From Thiomicrospira pelophila DSM 1534 (GTDB taxonomy: Bacteria; Pseudomonadota; Gammaproteobacteria; Thiomicrospirales; Thiomicrospiraceae): DNA of 64,000 nucleotides. Shown here one piece after another: positions 44,984 through 55,136 of this stretch (positions are counted from its first letter, which is position 1; each line of letters opens with the position of its first letter). The stretch covers positions 1,240,001 through 1,304,000 of the forward strand of contig NZ_JOMR01000001.1 in NCBI RefSeq assembly GCF_000711195.1, written 5' to 3'. Both the position numbers and the translations under genes were made by a program. The notes below the pieces were generated by a model. The model did no database searches. It saw only the letters and a list, made by a program, of their open reading frames with translations, and was not told where the DNA came from.

Positions 44984-47900
44984 TGAATGCGCTGATCGCC
45001 GCCCTATTTACCCGTGCGCGTTCTGTTATTTTATTGCTGGTGTTAATTTTAAGCGCCGGTGCTTATTCCTATATCACCATTCCTAAAGAAGCGGCACCGG
45101 AGTTTTATATTCCATTTTTTGTGGTTAGCGTGAGTTATCCAGGTATTTCCAGCGAAGACAGTTCGCGCTTATTAGTGGAACCATTAGAACGAAAACTGCA
45201 ATCGCTCGAAGGACTGCGCCAAATGACGGCCCGCGCCGGTGAAGGTTTTGCTACCGTTATTCTGGAATTTGATCCCGGTTATGATCAACAACAAGCCATT
45301 CAAAGCGTGCGTGACGAAACCGATAATGCAACGCCCGACCTGCCATCGGGGGCGAACCGTCCGGTAATACGAGAAATCGATATTTCGCTGTTTCCAGTGT
45401 TAACCATTAGCTTATCGGGAAACGTACCAGAAAGAGAACTCAACTTAATCGCACGTGAGCTAGAAGAAAAGCTCGAGACCATTTCGGGGGTGTTAGAGGT
45501 TGATCTTTCCGGCCTTCGTGAAGACTTACTAGAAATTGTGATTGATCCGCTAGCCATGCAATCTTATGGCATCTCACCGCAACAAATTCATCAAGCCATC
45601 CGCAATAACAACCAGCTCATCACCGCTGGCACGTTTGATACTGGTGCCGGACGCATTGGATTATCGGTTCCCGGCACGATTCAAACCCAGCAAGACATCG
45701 AAGCAATGCCGGTCAAAGTCACCGACAACACTGTCGTTCGGGTAAAGGATGTCGCGCAGGTTCGCCAAACTTTTCAAGATGCGGATAGTTTTGCTCGCGT
45801 CAATAATTACCCCACCATTGCGTTGGATGTTCGCAAAACCAGTGGCGCAAACATCATCGAAACGGTGGCGGATGTTCAAGCCAGCGTCGAGCAAATGCGC
45901 CAAGACTGGCCTGACACGCTTAAGGTTGACTATTTACAAGACCAAGCCGACAACATCAAAACCCTATTAGGTGACTTACAAAATAATGTCATCAGCGCGG
46001 TTGTGCTGGTCAGCCTAACTATGATTTTAGCTCTAGGTTTACGTGCTTCTTTATTAGTATCAATTGCGATACCCGGCGCGTTTATGGGCGGTATTTTAGC
46101 GATTAATATGTTGGGCTTTACCCTGAATATTGTGGTGTTGTTTGGCTTAATTCTAGTAATTGGTATGTTGGTGGATGGTGCGATTATTGTGGTCGAACGT
46201 GCTGAACGTTTACAACAAGAGGGCAAAACCGCTAAACAAGCTTTTTTAAAGGCCTCTCAATATATGGCTTGGCCAATTACCGCCTCCACCGCCACAACGC
46301 TTGCGGTATTTTTTCCGTTACTTTTCTGGCCTGGCACCGCTGGCCAGTTTATGTTTTATTTACCTGCGACCGTCATTCTCACTTTATCCATGTCTTTACT
46401 TATGGCGCTCATTTTTGTGCCGGTTATGGGCAGTTTATTATCGAATAAAACCGCCCAAGACCAACCCAGAGAATACACAACTTTAAGTGAAACTAAAAAC
46501 CGTTTTAGCCGTCTTTACGAACGCATATTAAAGGCTATGATTCAACAACCAGGCCTGGTGGTAGGTTTGACTTTGTTTACCTTAATTGTCAGCATCATGC
46601 TTTACAGTCACTATGGTCGCGGCGTGAACTTCTTCCCAGATATTGAACCCGAAAGAGCCCAACTTCAAATTCAGGCAGACGGCAACTTATCGCTTCAAGA
46701 AGCCGACAAGATCGTGCGTATGGTTGAGCAACGCATTATCGGCACCGACGGTATCGAACGTTTGTATTCACGCACCATTGCCTCTGTTGAAGATCGGCTA
46801 AATGCGAATCTATCCCCCGATGTGATTGGCACGATTCAAATAAATTTTCTAGACTGGCGCGAACGTGAGTCGGCTGACCGCATTCTTAACAAAATTCGCC
46901 AACTAACCTCCGACTTACCCGGCGTTGGGGTGCAAATTGAAAAAGAACAATCTGGCCCGGGTGAAGCTCGTCCAATTCAAATCCAAGTGTCGGCCGATCA
47001 ACGTGAAGATCTGCTGCCCAACCTGCAAAAAATAAAACGCCTGATGGCGCAACAAGACAAATTTACAGATATCTCTAGCGATGCACCAATGCCGCATGTT
47101 GAGATTCGAGTTGAAGTAAATCGTGAACAAGCCGCACGTTATGGTGTAGATATAGCCACGATTGGCTCGGCCGTGCAGCTTTTGACTAACGGGGTTTTAA
47201 TTGGTTCGTATTTGCCGGATTTTGCCCGTGATGAAGTCGACATTCGTTTACGTTATCCAGCCAATGAACGCACCTTTGCTCAGTTAGCCAACTTAAGAAT
47301 CTCAACCACTGACGGCATGGTCCCCATCGCTAACTTTGTGCGCTTGGTAGGTGTACCCAATCACCCACTGATCAACCGAGTGGATGCGCGTAATGTGCAA
47401 ACTCTTTCGGCGGATGTTAAATCGAATACTACAGCGGCTAAGGAGTTGGCAGTTTTACGTGAAAGTCTTAAAAATATAGATTTAGACCCAGGTGTAGAAG
47501 TCAGTTTTACAGGTGAACTAGAAGACATGCAAGAAGCCGCTGAATTCCTAATTCTCGCGTTTTTACTCGCGGTGTTTTTAATGTTGCTGATTCTACTCAC
47601 CCAGTTCAATAGCTTCTTCCAAGCCTTATTAGTTTTGTCGGCTATCGTGTTTTCTATCGCGGGTGTCTTTTTAGGTTTAATCCTTCGTCAAGAAGCCTTC
47701 TCGATTGTCATGAGTGGCATTGGCATTATGGCGTTAGCGGGGATTGTGGTGAACAACAATATTGTGTTAATTGACGCCTATAACTACTATCGAAGTAAAG
47801 GACTTAATCCAAACCAAGCCGCTCAACAAGCTGGTACTGAAAGATTGCGTCCCGTTCTGTTAACCGCCATCACGACCATTGTTGGCTTATTGCCGATGGT

Positions 47901-48084
47901 AATGGGCTTAACCATCGACTTTTTTGAGCGCGATCTCTTCTTTGGTGCGCCATCCGGCCAGTTCTGGACTCAACTTTCAACCGGTATCGTCGGTGGTCTC
48001 ACCATCGCCACCTTTATAACTCTTCTGCTAACACCAAGTCTGCTCGCCTGGGATGGCAACCGAAGACTCAAAACCGCCCAATAA
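44983..48084 (+). CDS. RND-family efflux transporter permease
   Basis: 1033-residue AcrB/MdtC-like proton-driven pump with twelve membrane helices in two halves and two large periplasmic loops. Typical signatures are the N-terminal PKEAAPEFYIPFFVVSVSYPG, GMLVDGAIIVVERAE in helix 4, and the second-half GIMALAGIVVNNNIVLIDAY. It is closer to the multidrug/HAE-1 class than to heavy-metal pumps, but substrates cannot be told. A palindrome copy encodes QQPGLVVG just before helix 7, at the junction of the two halves. Confidence 0.93.
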   Translation: MNALIAALFTRARSVILLLVLILSAGAYSYITIPKEAAPEFYIPFFVVSVSYPGISSEDSSRLLVEPLERKLQSLEGLRQMTARAGEGFATVILEFDPGYDQQQAIQSVRDETDNATPDLPSGANRPVIREIDISLFPVLTISLSGNVPERELNLIARELEEKLETISGVLEVDLSGLREDLLEIVIDPLAMQSYGISPQQIHQAIRNNNQLITAGTFDTGAGRIGLSVPGTIQTQQDIEAMPVKVTDNTVVRVKDVAQVRQTFQDADSFARVNNYPTIALDVRKTSGANIIETVADVQASVEQMRQDWPDTLKVDYLQDQADNIKTLLGDLQNNVISAVVLVSLTMILALGLRASLLVSIAIPGAFMGGILAINMLGFTLNIVVLFGLILVIGMLVDGAIIVVERAERLQQEGKTAKQAFLKASQYMAWPITASTATTLAVFFPLLFWPGTAGQFMFYLPATVILTLSMSLLMALIFVPVMGSLLSNKTAQDQPREYTTLSETKNRFSRLYERILKAMIQQPGLVVGLTLFTLIVSIMLYSHYGRGVNFFPDIEPERAQLQIQADGNLSLQEADKIVRMVEQRIIGTDGIERLYSRTIASVEDRLNANLSPDVIGTIQINFLDWRERESADRILNKIRQLTSDLPGVGVQIEKEQSGPGEARPIQIQVSADQREDLLPNLQKIKRLMAQQDKFTDISSDAPMPHVEIRVEVNREQAARYGVDIATIGSAVQLLTNGVLIGSYLPDFARDEVDIRLRYPANERTFAQLANLRISTTDGMVPIANFVRLVGVPNHPLINRVDARNVQTLSADVKSNTTAAKELAVLRESLKNIDLDPGVEVSFTGELEDMQEAAEFLILAFLLAVFLMLLILLTQFNSFFQALLVLSAIVFSIAGVFLGLILRQEAFSIVMSGIGIMALAGIVVNNNIVLIDAYNYYRSKGLNPNQAAQQAGTERLRPVLLTAITTIVGLLPMVMGLTIDFFERDLFFGAPSGQFWTQLSTGIVGGLTIATFITLLLTPSLLAWDGNRRLKTAQ
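46548..46559. repeat. Iterated palindrome in RND permease gene
   Basis: Perfect copy read as QPGLVV at the hinge between the two halves of the pump, a tolerant position. Confidence 0.95.
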
Positions 48085-48122
48085 AAAGGCCCAATGGTTA
48101 GCGAAACCAAAACTCGCTAACG

Positions 48123-48134
48123 ACCAGGCCTGGT
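48123..48134. repeat. Iterated palindrome between convergent genes
   Basis: Perfect copy in the 61-bp gap between the RND permease and the frameshifted export gene. Confidence 0.95.
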
Positions 48135-48145
48135 GATTCCGATAA

Positions 48146-48878
48146 CTATGATTTGTTCTCGTGTTCTGAGACGCGTTCTTGCCGAAGATTAAACCAGTAA
48201 CCCATCGCCGCGATACCCAGCAGCACGCCAAACAACAATAGCAAACCCCATGAACCAAACAGGGTGGCTTGAGTATGCAAGCCATACAATAACCACGCCC
48301 AAGCCAGCATGGCGATAAAAGTACCAGATAGAACGGTCACCAAATTAACTAAGGGACGCAATCCTATTAAACAACCTAGTGCGCATCCGATCACCGGACC
48401 GGTCATCCAAAACGGAAAAAAAAACCAACACAAATATACCGATCACACCATAGCGATGCACCCGGTCTCGATGTCTTTCGGCCCGACGATGCGTGCGTTC
48501 GATTATGGTGTGTAGCTTAGGGAGTAAGGGGAGTTTTTTTAAACTGAACACAAATAACGGAAAGAACAGCAAAACCAAAATGGTTTCGGTTAGCATATTA
48601 ACCCCAATCACCAACAAGTGCCCTTGCCCTGCCGCATAACCGATCAACAACGAAACCGAACGCCCGAGCATAAGGTTAGAAAACACCATGCTACCGATGA
48701 TGCCGGACAATTCTGGCCACCAGATCGCCAACAGAGCAATGGTCACCAGTCCCGTCGCGGCTAGCAAAATGCCTATAGCTAATATTAACCCCTCAATCGA
48801 ACCAAAAGCTTGTCGCCAACTGCGATCCATTGTTTGTGTAGAAGGCTGATTTTGGGGTTCATTCATATTATTAGTCAC
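48146..48878 (-). pseudogene. Small multidrug export family protein, frameshifted
   Basis: Two overlapping minus-strand frames together make one protein. The first (from ATG 48878) reads through several membrane helices to RYGVIGIFVLVFF and then drifts into non-conserved sequence. The second continues FPFWMTGPVIGCALGCLIG in the adjacent frame to 48146. The break is in a run of nine A (nine T on the coding strand, about 48416-48424); eight would restore a 243-residue protein of the small multidrug export (COG2426-like) type. It may be a sequencing error, a true null or a slippage switch. Confidence 0.75.
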
Positions 48879-48920
48879 TCTTTTGGCTTTATAAGAGCTT
48901 ATGCTATCAAAACTGTTTGG

Positions 48921-49523
48921 TTAAGCGGATTGCTTTTTGGCTACTTGTGCTACATGAGCACCTTGAAAACGTGCAATGCTGAGTTCGTTTTCAGAAGGTT
49001 GACGGCTTCCATCTCCGCCTGCCAAAGTGCTAGCGCCATAAGGAGTTCCACCACTAATTTCTTCCATCTCATCCAAGCCTTTGCAAGAATAAGGCACACC
49101 GACAATAATCATGCCGTGATGTAAAAGCGTAGTATGGAAAGAAGTGATTGTGGTTTCTTGCCCACCGTGCTGAGTGGCGGTGGAGGTAAATACGCTACCG
49201 ACCTTGCCCACCAATTTTCCACCCGCCCACAAGCCTCCAGTCTGATCTAAAAAATTACGCATTTGGGCACACATATTGCCAAATCGGGTTGGTGTGCCAA
49301 AGATGATCGCATCATATTCCGCCAACTCATCCGGGGTTGCGATCGGCGCACTTTGATCCAGCTTCGCCCCCGCTTTTCGTGCGATCTCTTCAGGCATCAA
49401 GTCCGGCACTCGTTTGACACTGGCCTGTGCGCCATCAACAGTGCTCACCCCTTCCGCTATGGCATGCGCCAAAGTTTCTACGTGACCGTACATACTGTAA
49501 TAAACAACCAAAACCTTTGTCAT
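48921..49523 (-). CDS. wrbA: NAD(P)H:quinone oxidoreductase WrbA
   Basis: Flavodoxin-like FMN enzyme of 200 residues that reduces quinones by two electrons, limiting redox cycling. FMN-binding loops are visible: [36 protein letters not shown] and [12 protein letters not shown]. The ending [20 protein letters not shown] is the WrbA hallmark. The ATG at 49523 has AGGAG 6-8 bases upstream; the frame's earlier ATG at 49541 overlaps that site region. It is a single gene with 272 bp upstream to gltX holding only a palindrome copy. Confidence 0.95.
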   Translation of the reverse strand: MTKVLVVYYSMYGHVETLAHAIAEGVSTVDGAQASVKRVPDLMPEEIARKAGAKLDQSAPIATPDELAEYDAIIFGTPTRFGNMCAQMRNFLDQTGGLWAGGKLVGKVGSVFTSTATQHGGQETTITSFHTTLLHHGMIIVGVPYSCKGLDEMEEISGGTPYGASTLAGGDGSRQPSENELSIARFQGAHVAQVAKKQSA

Positions 49524-49762
49524 GATGACGCTCCTTTTCATATGGGAGAAATATCAATATACGCCCTGAGAAAACAAAAATCTACCGTCTCTCTCTCTAA
49601 CGTTTTTAGCTTGTTAATTGCATGTGATTTGAACGTTCACGCTGGCATAAATTTAAACGTGTTTAACTGCGTAAAGCTCAACAGAATTAGGGGCTTTTAG
49701 TTTAAGGCGGGGTTAGTCGATCATTCGAATACACAAGAAAAAGCCTAGTTATTTGGATAATA

Positions 49763-49774
49763 ACCAGGCCTGGT
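49763..49774. repeat. Iterated palindrome downstream of gltX
   Basis: Perfect copy 22 bp after the gltX stop, followed by AGTTAG as in the composite elements. The remaining gap to wrbA shows nothing else I can name. Confidence 0.95.
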
Positions 49775-49795
49775 AGTTAGAAAGCGTTTGAAATT

Positions 49796-51211
49796 TTAGC
49801 CTTCGGTGCGTGCGGCGATGAAGTCTAGTGCCATTTGTAAGCGCGTGAGGCAACGATCTTTGCCGATGAGTTCGGCGGTGGCATCAATCGATGGAGACTG
49901 ACCGCCACCGGTGATGGCGACACGCAGTGGCATACCAACTTTACCCATGCCTAATTCAAGTTCATCTGCAGCGGCTTGAATCGCTTGATGAATGGGTTCG
50001 GCTTTCCAGTCTTCCAGCTCCAGCTCATTAAACTTTTTCAGCACGAGCGCTAGCGGCTCACCCGCGACTGGGCGCAGGTGTTTTTTGGCGGCATTGGCTT
50101 CAAACTCGGTAAAGTCTTTATAGAAATACAACGCACTATCAGCCATCTCAATTAAGGTTTTTGCACGATCACGCAGTAAGTCCGCCACCAGCTCCAACGC
50201 TGGGCCTTGGCTAAGATCACAACCGCGTTCGGTCATAAACAAAGATAAATGGCGCGCCAAATGCTCTGGTGTGGCCGCTTGAATATGCTGTTGACTGACC
50301 CATTCACATTTTTCATCGTTAAAGGTGGAAGGCGCGTTATTCACGGCTTCTAAGCTGAAGGCTTCCACCATTTGATCCATCGTAAAGATTTCCTGATCGC
50401 CATGCGCCCAACCTAGTCGAACTAAGTAGTTCAATAAAGCTTCAGGTAAAAAGCCCTCTTCCTTATATTGCAATACACTCACCGCGCCGTGGCGTTTGGA
50501 TAAACGCGCGCCGTCGGTGCCTAACACCATTGGGATGTGCGAATACTTTGGAATCGGTGCACCCAAGGCTTTTAGAATATTGATTTGACGTGGCGTATTG
50601 TTTAGATGATCGTCACCGCGAATAACATGCGTAATACCCATATCCCAATCGTCCACCACAACGGTTAAATTGTAGGTAGGTGTGCCGTCTGAACGTGCAA
50701 TCACCAGATCGTCAATTTCGGTATTGCGGATGGTGACTTGGCCTTTCACTAGATCGTCGATGACGACTTCGCCATCTAACGGATTTTTAAAACGAATAAC
50801 CGGCTTAATACCTTCAGGAGGTGTACCTTTAAAATCGCGGTAACGTCCGTCATAACGTGGTTTTTCACCGTTCGCACGCTGCTGTTCACGCATTGCATCC
50901 AACTCTTCGCTGCTGGCGTAGCAATAATAAGCATCGCCTTGATCCAGTAATTGCTGAATCACTTCTTTATAGCGGTCGAAATGATGGGTTTGGTAAAAAG
51001 GACCTTTATCATAATCTAGCCCCAACCAAGCCATGCCCTCTAAAATCGCATTCACCGATTCTTGGGTTGAGCGTTCTAAGTCTGTATCTTCGATTCGTAA
51101 AATAAATTCGCCGCCCATTTTGCGTGCAAACAACCATGAAAATAACGCAGTGCGCACACCGCCAATATGTAAATAACCCGTTGGGCTAGGCGCAAATCGA
51201 GTACGAATCAC
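49796..51211 (-). CDS. gltX: Glutamyl-tRNA synthetase GltX
   Basis: Class I aminoacyl-tRNA synthetase of 471 residues charging tRNA(Glu). The HIGH motif is in [13 protein letters not shown] (residues 6-18) and the KMSKS motif is [13 protein letters not shown] (about 237-249). A C-terminal anticodon-binding domain is present, unlike in GluQ-RS at 20669-21556. The start codon is GTG at 51211, supported by AGGAG 7 bases upstream. Palindrome copies lie on both sides of the gene. Confidence 0.96.
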   Translation of the reverse strand: MIRTRFAPSPTGYLHIGGVRTALFSWLFARKMGGEFILRIEDTDLERSTQESVNAILEGMAWLGLDYDKGPFYQTHHFDRYKEVIQQLLDQGDAYYCYASSEELDAMREQQRANGEKPRYDGRYRDFKGTPPEGIKPVIRFKNPLDGEVVIDDLVKGQVTIRNTEIDDLVIARSDGTPTYNLTVVVDDWDMGITHVIRGDDHLNNTPRQINILKALGAPIPKYSHIPMVLGTDGARLSKRHGAVSVLQYKEEGFLPEALLNYLVRLGWAHGDQEIFTMDQMVEAFSLEAVNNAPSTFNDEKCEWVSQQHIQAATPEHLARHLSLFMTERGCDLSQGPALELVADLLRDRAKTLIEMADSALYFYKDFTEFEANAAKKHLRPVAGEPLALVLKKFNELELEDWKAEPIHQAIQAAADELELGMGKVGMPLRVAITGGGQSPSIDATAELIGKDRCLTRLQMALDFIAARTEG

Positions 51212-51255
51212 AACAGACTCCTGAAACTAAAAAATGAAAAGCGAATTATACAACA

Positions 51256-51267
51256 ACCAGGCCTGGT
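51256..51267. repeat. Iterated palindrome in divergent promoter region
   Basis: Perfect copy between gltX and the Gcr-family gene, 45 bp before the gltX start and about 20 bp upstream of the putative -35 box of the other gene. Confidence 0.95.
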
Positions 51268-51285
51268 GAAGTCAGAAGTCGTTAC

Positions 51286-51315
51286 TTGTGAAAACCTATC
51301 GGCCACCAGTATACT
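51286..51315 (+). promoter_or_regulatory. Probable promoter of Gcr-family gene
   Basis: TTGTGA (51286-51291), an 18-base spacer and TATACT (51310-51315). If used, transcription starts after 51320, which rules out the upstream GTG at 51288 as start codon. Confidence 0.5.
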
Positions 51316-51353
51316 GTGATGATTCATATCTATATATATTAGAGAGGACTCCG

Positions 51354-53402
51354 TTGAAAACGCCCTGCTCGATCATTAACGAGATTGACGATGATGCTGA
51401 ATACCCTGTATTCGAGTTACTTAATAAGTTAACCGCTCAACTTAGACTCGCACCGCCGTCTGAAGCACCCGCCTTATTAGAGGCCATAATAGAGTGCTTT
51501 GAATCTGATCAAGCTCACGCTATAAAATTTGGTGCGCTGTTTCATGAATGGTTAGCCTGTATTCACCTCTACCCAGCTTTAGTGGGTTTAGGTTTGTTTT
51601 CTCGTCACGGATTAATGCGCGAGATCGCCTCACGTACTTATGACCGCTTAATTCCACCTCCAATGGATAGTGACAGCTCTGAAGATACCTTGTCACGCTT
51701 ATTTAATAAAAAAACCGATAAAGATTGGTTTGTAAATATCCCTGCAGAGCTTTGGCTGAAACTCTACGATACCTTAACCCGCCATGCACCCCAGCAAAAG
51801 CTCGATAATTCGGCCTATCATTTTAAGCAAGAATGTTTATATGCACTAGAAATGCTGGGCATCTGGGTGGCCGCTGAAGAGCTCGAGCCCGAACTAATGC
51901 GGATTGATAAACGGCTGGTCGACATTGATTCAGCTTTCATAGGTTTGCAAAGAGAATTGCATGCCTTTGTAAATATCGAAAATCAACGCTTGGAAGACCC
52001 GCTTATCTCGCCTTATGACAATCAGCATATTTGGGTAATGTTAGAACAATGCCAAGAACAAGTGGATAACTTAAGAAGACGGGCCGCTGGATGCGCTGGA
52101 TCATCGATGGGGGTATCAAACTTACTAGAACGCCTAGAGCAAACACTCCAACGTATTGAGTTATTGCTGGTGATTTTAATTAATGAAAATACCGATAAAC
52201 AGCGCACAAAAATCCTCGAACTTTGGCGGATTTTGGTCATCGCGGCCGCCGAAAAAAACAGCCTGGCAATCGTGTTTAGAAAAGGGATTCATACACTATC
52301 CCTCAGCATTACCGAAAACAAAAGTGATCATGGCGAACATTACATTGCAAAAGATGCACCCGCCTTTTTTTCGCTCATTGGCTCAGCCATGGGTGCAGGT
52401 GTCGTGATTGCCATCATGGCCTGGATTAAAATTCAGATTGAGGCCATGGGCTTAAGTCCTTTAAAAGAAACCGTTTGGATTAGTTTAAATTACGGTTTGG
52501 GCTTTGTTTTAGTTCACTTTTTAAGTTTCACGATTGCAACCAAACAACCTGCGATGACGGCCGCTAGTATGGCGGCCGAAGTAGAACACAGCAAAGCTGG
52601 CCGCGCGGCCCACCCTAAATTAGCTAGATTATTGATTGATGTAAATCGATCTCAGTGGGCCGCGGTTTGGGGGAATGTCTCGACGGCGATTTTAACTGCG
52701 TTGGCCATTTCATTTATTGTGGTTTGGCAGATGAATGAACCGGTATTAACGCCGGATTTTGTGACCTATCATTGGCAAGCCTTGGCTCCATTTAGTAGTC
52801 TGGCCTTACTGTACGCGGCGATTGCGGGGGTTTGGTTGTTCTGCTCTGGCATTATTGCTGGTTATTTTGATAACCGCGCCGACTATTTAGAACTGCGTTT
52901 ACGATTAAGACAGTTACGCCTGTTTAATATTTTTGGTTCTAATATCGCTAACAAACTCGCCAATTACTTGCACGAGAACTATGGCGCCATCATGGGTAAC
53001 TTCTTTTTCGGCGTAATGCTCGGCACAACAGGCTATATAGGTTATCTAATCGGTCTGCCATTAGATATACGACACGTCGCTTTTTCATCCGCTAATTTAG
53101 GTTTCATTACTTTAAGCTCACCATTGGATATCGGAACGTTTTTACTAGGACTGGTATTCGTTTTAATGATCGGGTTTGTTAATTTATGGGTAAGTTTTTC
53201 ACTTGCACTTTGGGTCGCACTCAAATCACGTGGTGCCAGAATTGGTAGTTTTAGCGGTTTACTATTGAATGTTTTGCTCGAAATTAAACACAATCCTTTA
53301 CGATTTTTCTTCCCCGTTGTCATTATGCAGAAGTCATTAGACAATGGCGACAACCAGAATAAACATATTAAAAAATACCATTCAAAACCCAATGAGAAAT
53401 AA
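51354..53402 (+). CDS. Gcr-family ('site-specific recombinase') membrane protein
   Basis: 682 residues: an N-terminal soluble helical region of about 350 residues and a C-terminal membrane part with about six helices. It contains TKQPAMTAASMAAEVE and the YGAIMGNFFFGVMLG stretch typical of the Gcr family. The family's recombinase name is historical; nothing here resembles a tyrosine or serine recombinase, and a membrane role is more likely. I chose the TTG at 51354 because AGAGGA lies 5 bases before it and the probable promoter overlaps the alternative GTG at 51288. Confidence 0.75.
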   Translation: MKTPCSIINEIDDDAEYPVFELLNKLTAQLRLAPPSEAPALLEAIIECFESDQAHAIKFGALFHEWLACIHLYPALVGLGLFSRHGLMREIASRTYDRLIPPPMDSDSSEDTLSRLFNKKTDKDWFVNIPAELWLKLYDTLTRHAPQQKLDNSAYHFKQECLYALEMLGIWVAAEELEPELMRIDKRLVDIDSAFIGLQRELHAFVNIENQRLEDPLISPYDNQHIWVMLEQCQEQVDNLRRRAAGCAGSSMGVSNLLERLEQTLQRIELLLVILINENTDKQRTKILELWRILVIAAAEKNSLAIVFRKGIHTLSLSITENKSDHGEHYIAKDAPAFFSLIGSAMGAGVVIAIMAWIKIQIEAMGLSPLKETVWISLNYGLGFVLVHFLSFTIATKQPAMTAASMAAEVEHSKAGRAAHPKLARLLIDVNRSQWAAVWGNVSTAILTALAISFIVVWQMNEPVLTPDFVTYHWQALAPFSSLALLYAAIAGVWLFCSGIIAGYFDNRADYLELRLRLRQLRLFNIFGSNIANKLANYLHENYGAIMGNFFFGVMLGTTGYIGYLIGLPLDIRHVAFSSANLGFITLSSPLDIGTFLLGLVFVLMIGFVNLWVSFSLALWVALKSRGARIGSFSGLLLNVLLEIKHNPLRFFFPVVIMQKSLDNGDNQNKHIKKYHSKPNEK

Positions 53403-53473
53403 TATATGCCCTACCAGCTTGACCAGCCAATATCCTGTTCCCTCGCTCAAAACATTTTAAAGAGGAAACCATA

Positions 53474-55102
53474 ATGAGAACCATGCAAGATATGTTTATT
53501 CTCGTTTCTGTGTTGGCAATCTTATTGGTATTGGCGGCGAGTTATTTCTGGCAACCGGTGCTTTGGGCTTATTTACTGATTACGCCAATGGTGTTATTGG
53601 GCATTCACGATATCTGGCAAAAAAAGCGCACTGTGTTACGGCTTTATCCGGTGATCGGTCACTTGCGATATGTATTTGAAAGCATTCGCCCGGAAATTCA
53701 ACAATATTTCGTTGAAAACGATACCAACGGTATGCCGGTGAGCCGTGAGTTTCGCTCGCTGGTTTATCAACGCTCCAAAGGCCAATCGGATACGCGCCCT
53801 TTTGGCACCACCTTTGATACCAATCGGGTGGGTTACGAATGGACGAATCACTCAATGTTCCCCGCACCGATGATGGCTGATGAACCTCGGGTAATATTTG
53901 GCGAATCGCGTGCACGCCAGCCCTACTGTTCTTCATTGGTAAACATTTCCGCCCTGAGTTTTGGAGCCTTAAGCCCCAACGCATTGCGTGCGCTTAACTT
54001 AGGCGCCAAACTAGGTAACTTTGCGCACAATACCGGCGAAGGCGGCATTAGCCCTTATCACCTAGAAAACGGTGGCGATTTAATTTGGCAAATCGGCACA
54101 GGTTACTTTGGTTGCCGCACATTAGATGGCCATTTTAGCCGCGAACTGTTCGCTAAAAATGCCGCGCATGAAGCCGTTAAGATGATTGAAGTGAAGCTCT
54201 CACAAGGAGCCAAGCCTGGACATGGTGGTTTATTGCCTGCCGCGAAAGTGACCGCGGAAATTGCCCAGATTCGAGGAGTCGAAATTGGCAAAGATGTGGT
54301 TTCACCACCCGACCATTCCGCGTTTCGTAACCCAACTGAATTGTTGGAGTTTATTGAAGATTTACGTCAAATATCCGGCAAACCAGTGGGCTTTAAATTG
54401 GCGGTAGGCCGTCCGCAGGAATTTTTGGCCATTTGTAAAGCCATGTTAACGACTAATATTTTGCCCGATTTTATTACAGTGGATGGCGGCGAAGGTGGCA
54501 CTGGCGCCTCACCCATTGAGTTTTCTAATTCAATGGGCACACCTTTACGTGAAGCTTTGCATTTGGTGCATTCGTGTTTGGTAGGCTGTGGCTTGCGTGA
54601 ACAGATTCGTGTTGTGGCCTCAGGCAAACTGTTTTCGGCGTTTCATTTGTATCGTTCGTTGGCGATGGGGGCAGACTGCATTAATTCAGGTCGCGGTATG
54701 ATGTTTGCACTGGGCTGTATTCAATCACTTAACTGCAATAACGATAAATGCCCCACCGGCATTACCACGCAAAACCTAAAACGATCCAAGGCTCTAGACG
54801 TCACTAACAAATCACAACGGGTTGCAAACTATCAAAGTTCGTTAGTGTTTCACTTTCGCAAAATCATGGTGGCGGCCGGTTTAAACAACACTCAGGATAT
54901 CAGTGCACACGATATATTCCGCCGCATCAGTGAAACCCAGGTGAAAAGTTTAGCGGACATTTATCCGGTCATGCGCAAAGGTGCCTTGTTAAACGAAAGC
55001 AGCGTGCCAGAAGATTGGCGTTATTACTGGCAGTCCGCCAATCCTGAATGTTGGTCAAAACAACAGCAGAAACAACAAGCCAACCCAAGCAAGAAAGTCT
55101 AA
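53474..55102 (+). CDS. FMN-binding glutamate-synthase family protein
   Basis: 542 residues: two N-terminal membrane helices (about 8-42), then a (beta/alpha)8 glutamate synthase central/FMN domain. Landmarks are ISALSFGALSPNALRALNLG, the glycine-rich GHGGLLPAAKV, VDGGEGGTGASP, and the iron-sulfur cysteines in CIQSLNCNNDKCPTGI. It lacks the glutaminase domain of GltB, so it is not a complete glutamate synthase and its substrate is unknown. GAGGAAA lies 7-8 bases before the ATG. Confidence 0.88.
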   Translation: MRTMQDMFILVSVLAILLVLAASYFWQPVLWAYLLITPMVLLGIHDIWQKKRTVLRLYPVIGHLRYVFESIRPEIQQYFVENDTNGMPVSREFRSLVYQRSKGQSDTRPFGTTFDTNRVGYEWTNHSMFPAPMMADEPRVIFGESRARQPYCSSLVNISALSFGALSPNALRALNLGAKLGNFAHNTGEGGISPYHLENGGDLIWQIGTGYFGCRTLDGHFSRELFAKNAAHEAVKMIEVKLSQGAKPGHGGLLPAAKVTAEIAQIRGVEIGKDVVSPPDHSAFRNPTELLEFIEDLRQISGKPVGFKLAVGRPQEFLAICKAMLTTNILPDFITVDGGEGGTGASPIEFSNSMGTPLREALHLVHSCLVGCGLREQIRVVASGKLFSAFHLYRSLAMGADCINSGRGMMFALGCIQSLNCNNDKCPTGITTQNLKRSKALDVTNKSQRVANYQSSLVFHFRKIMVAAGLNNTQDISAHDIFRRISETQVKSLADIYPVMRKGALLNESSVPEDWRYYWQSANPECWSKQQQKQQANPSKKV

Positions 55103-55111
55103 AAGTCTATT

Positions 55112-55129
55112 GGCTCTATAAGCAGAGCC
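55112..55129. terminator. Bidirectional hairpin between convergent genes
   Basis: GGCTCT (55112-55117) and AGAGCC (55124-55129) with a 6-base loop lie in the 34-bp gap between the FMN-domain gene and the DUF5718-like gene. TTAGGTTTT follows on the plus strand. Confidence 0.55.
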
Positions 55130-55136
55130 TTAGGTT

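Noticed and set aside
51354..53402. Mobile element suggested by the 'site-specific recombinase' family name
   Set aside because: The protein is a membrane protein with no serine or tyrosine recombinase motifs, and no attachment sites or cargo are visible around it.
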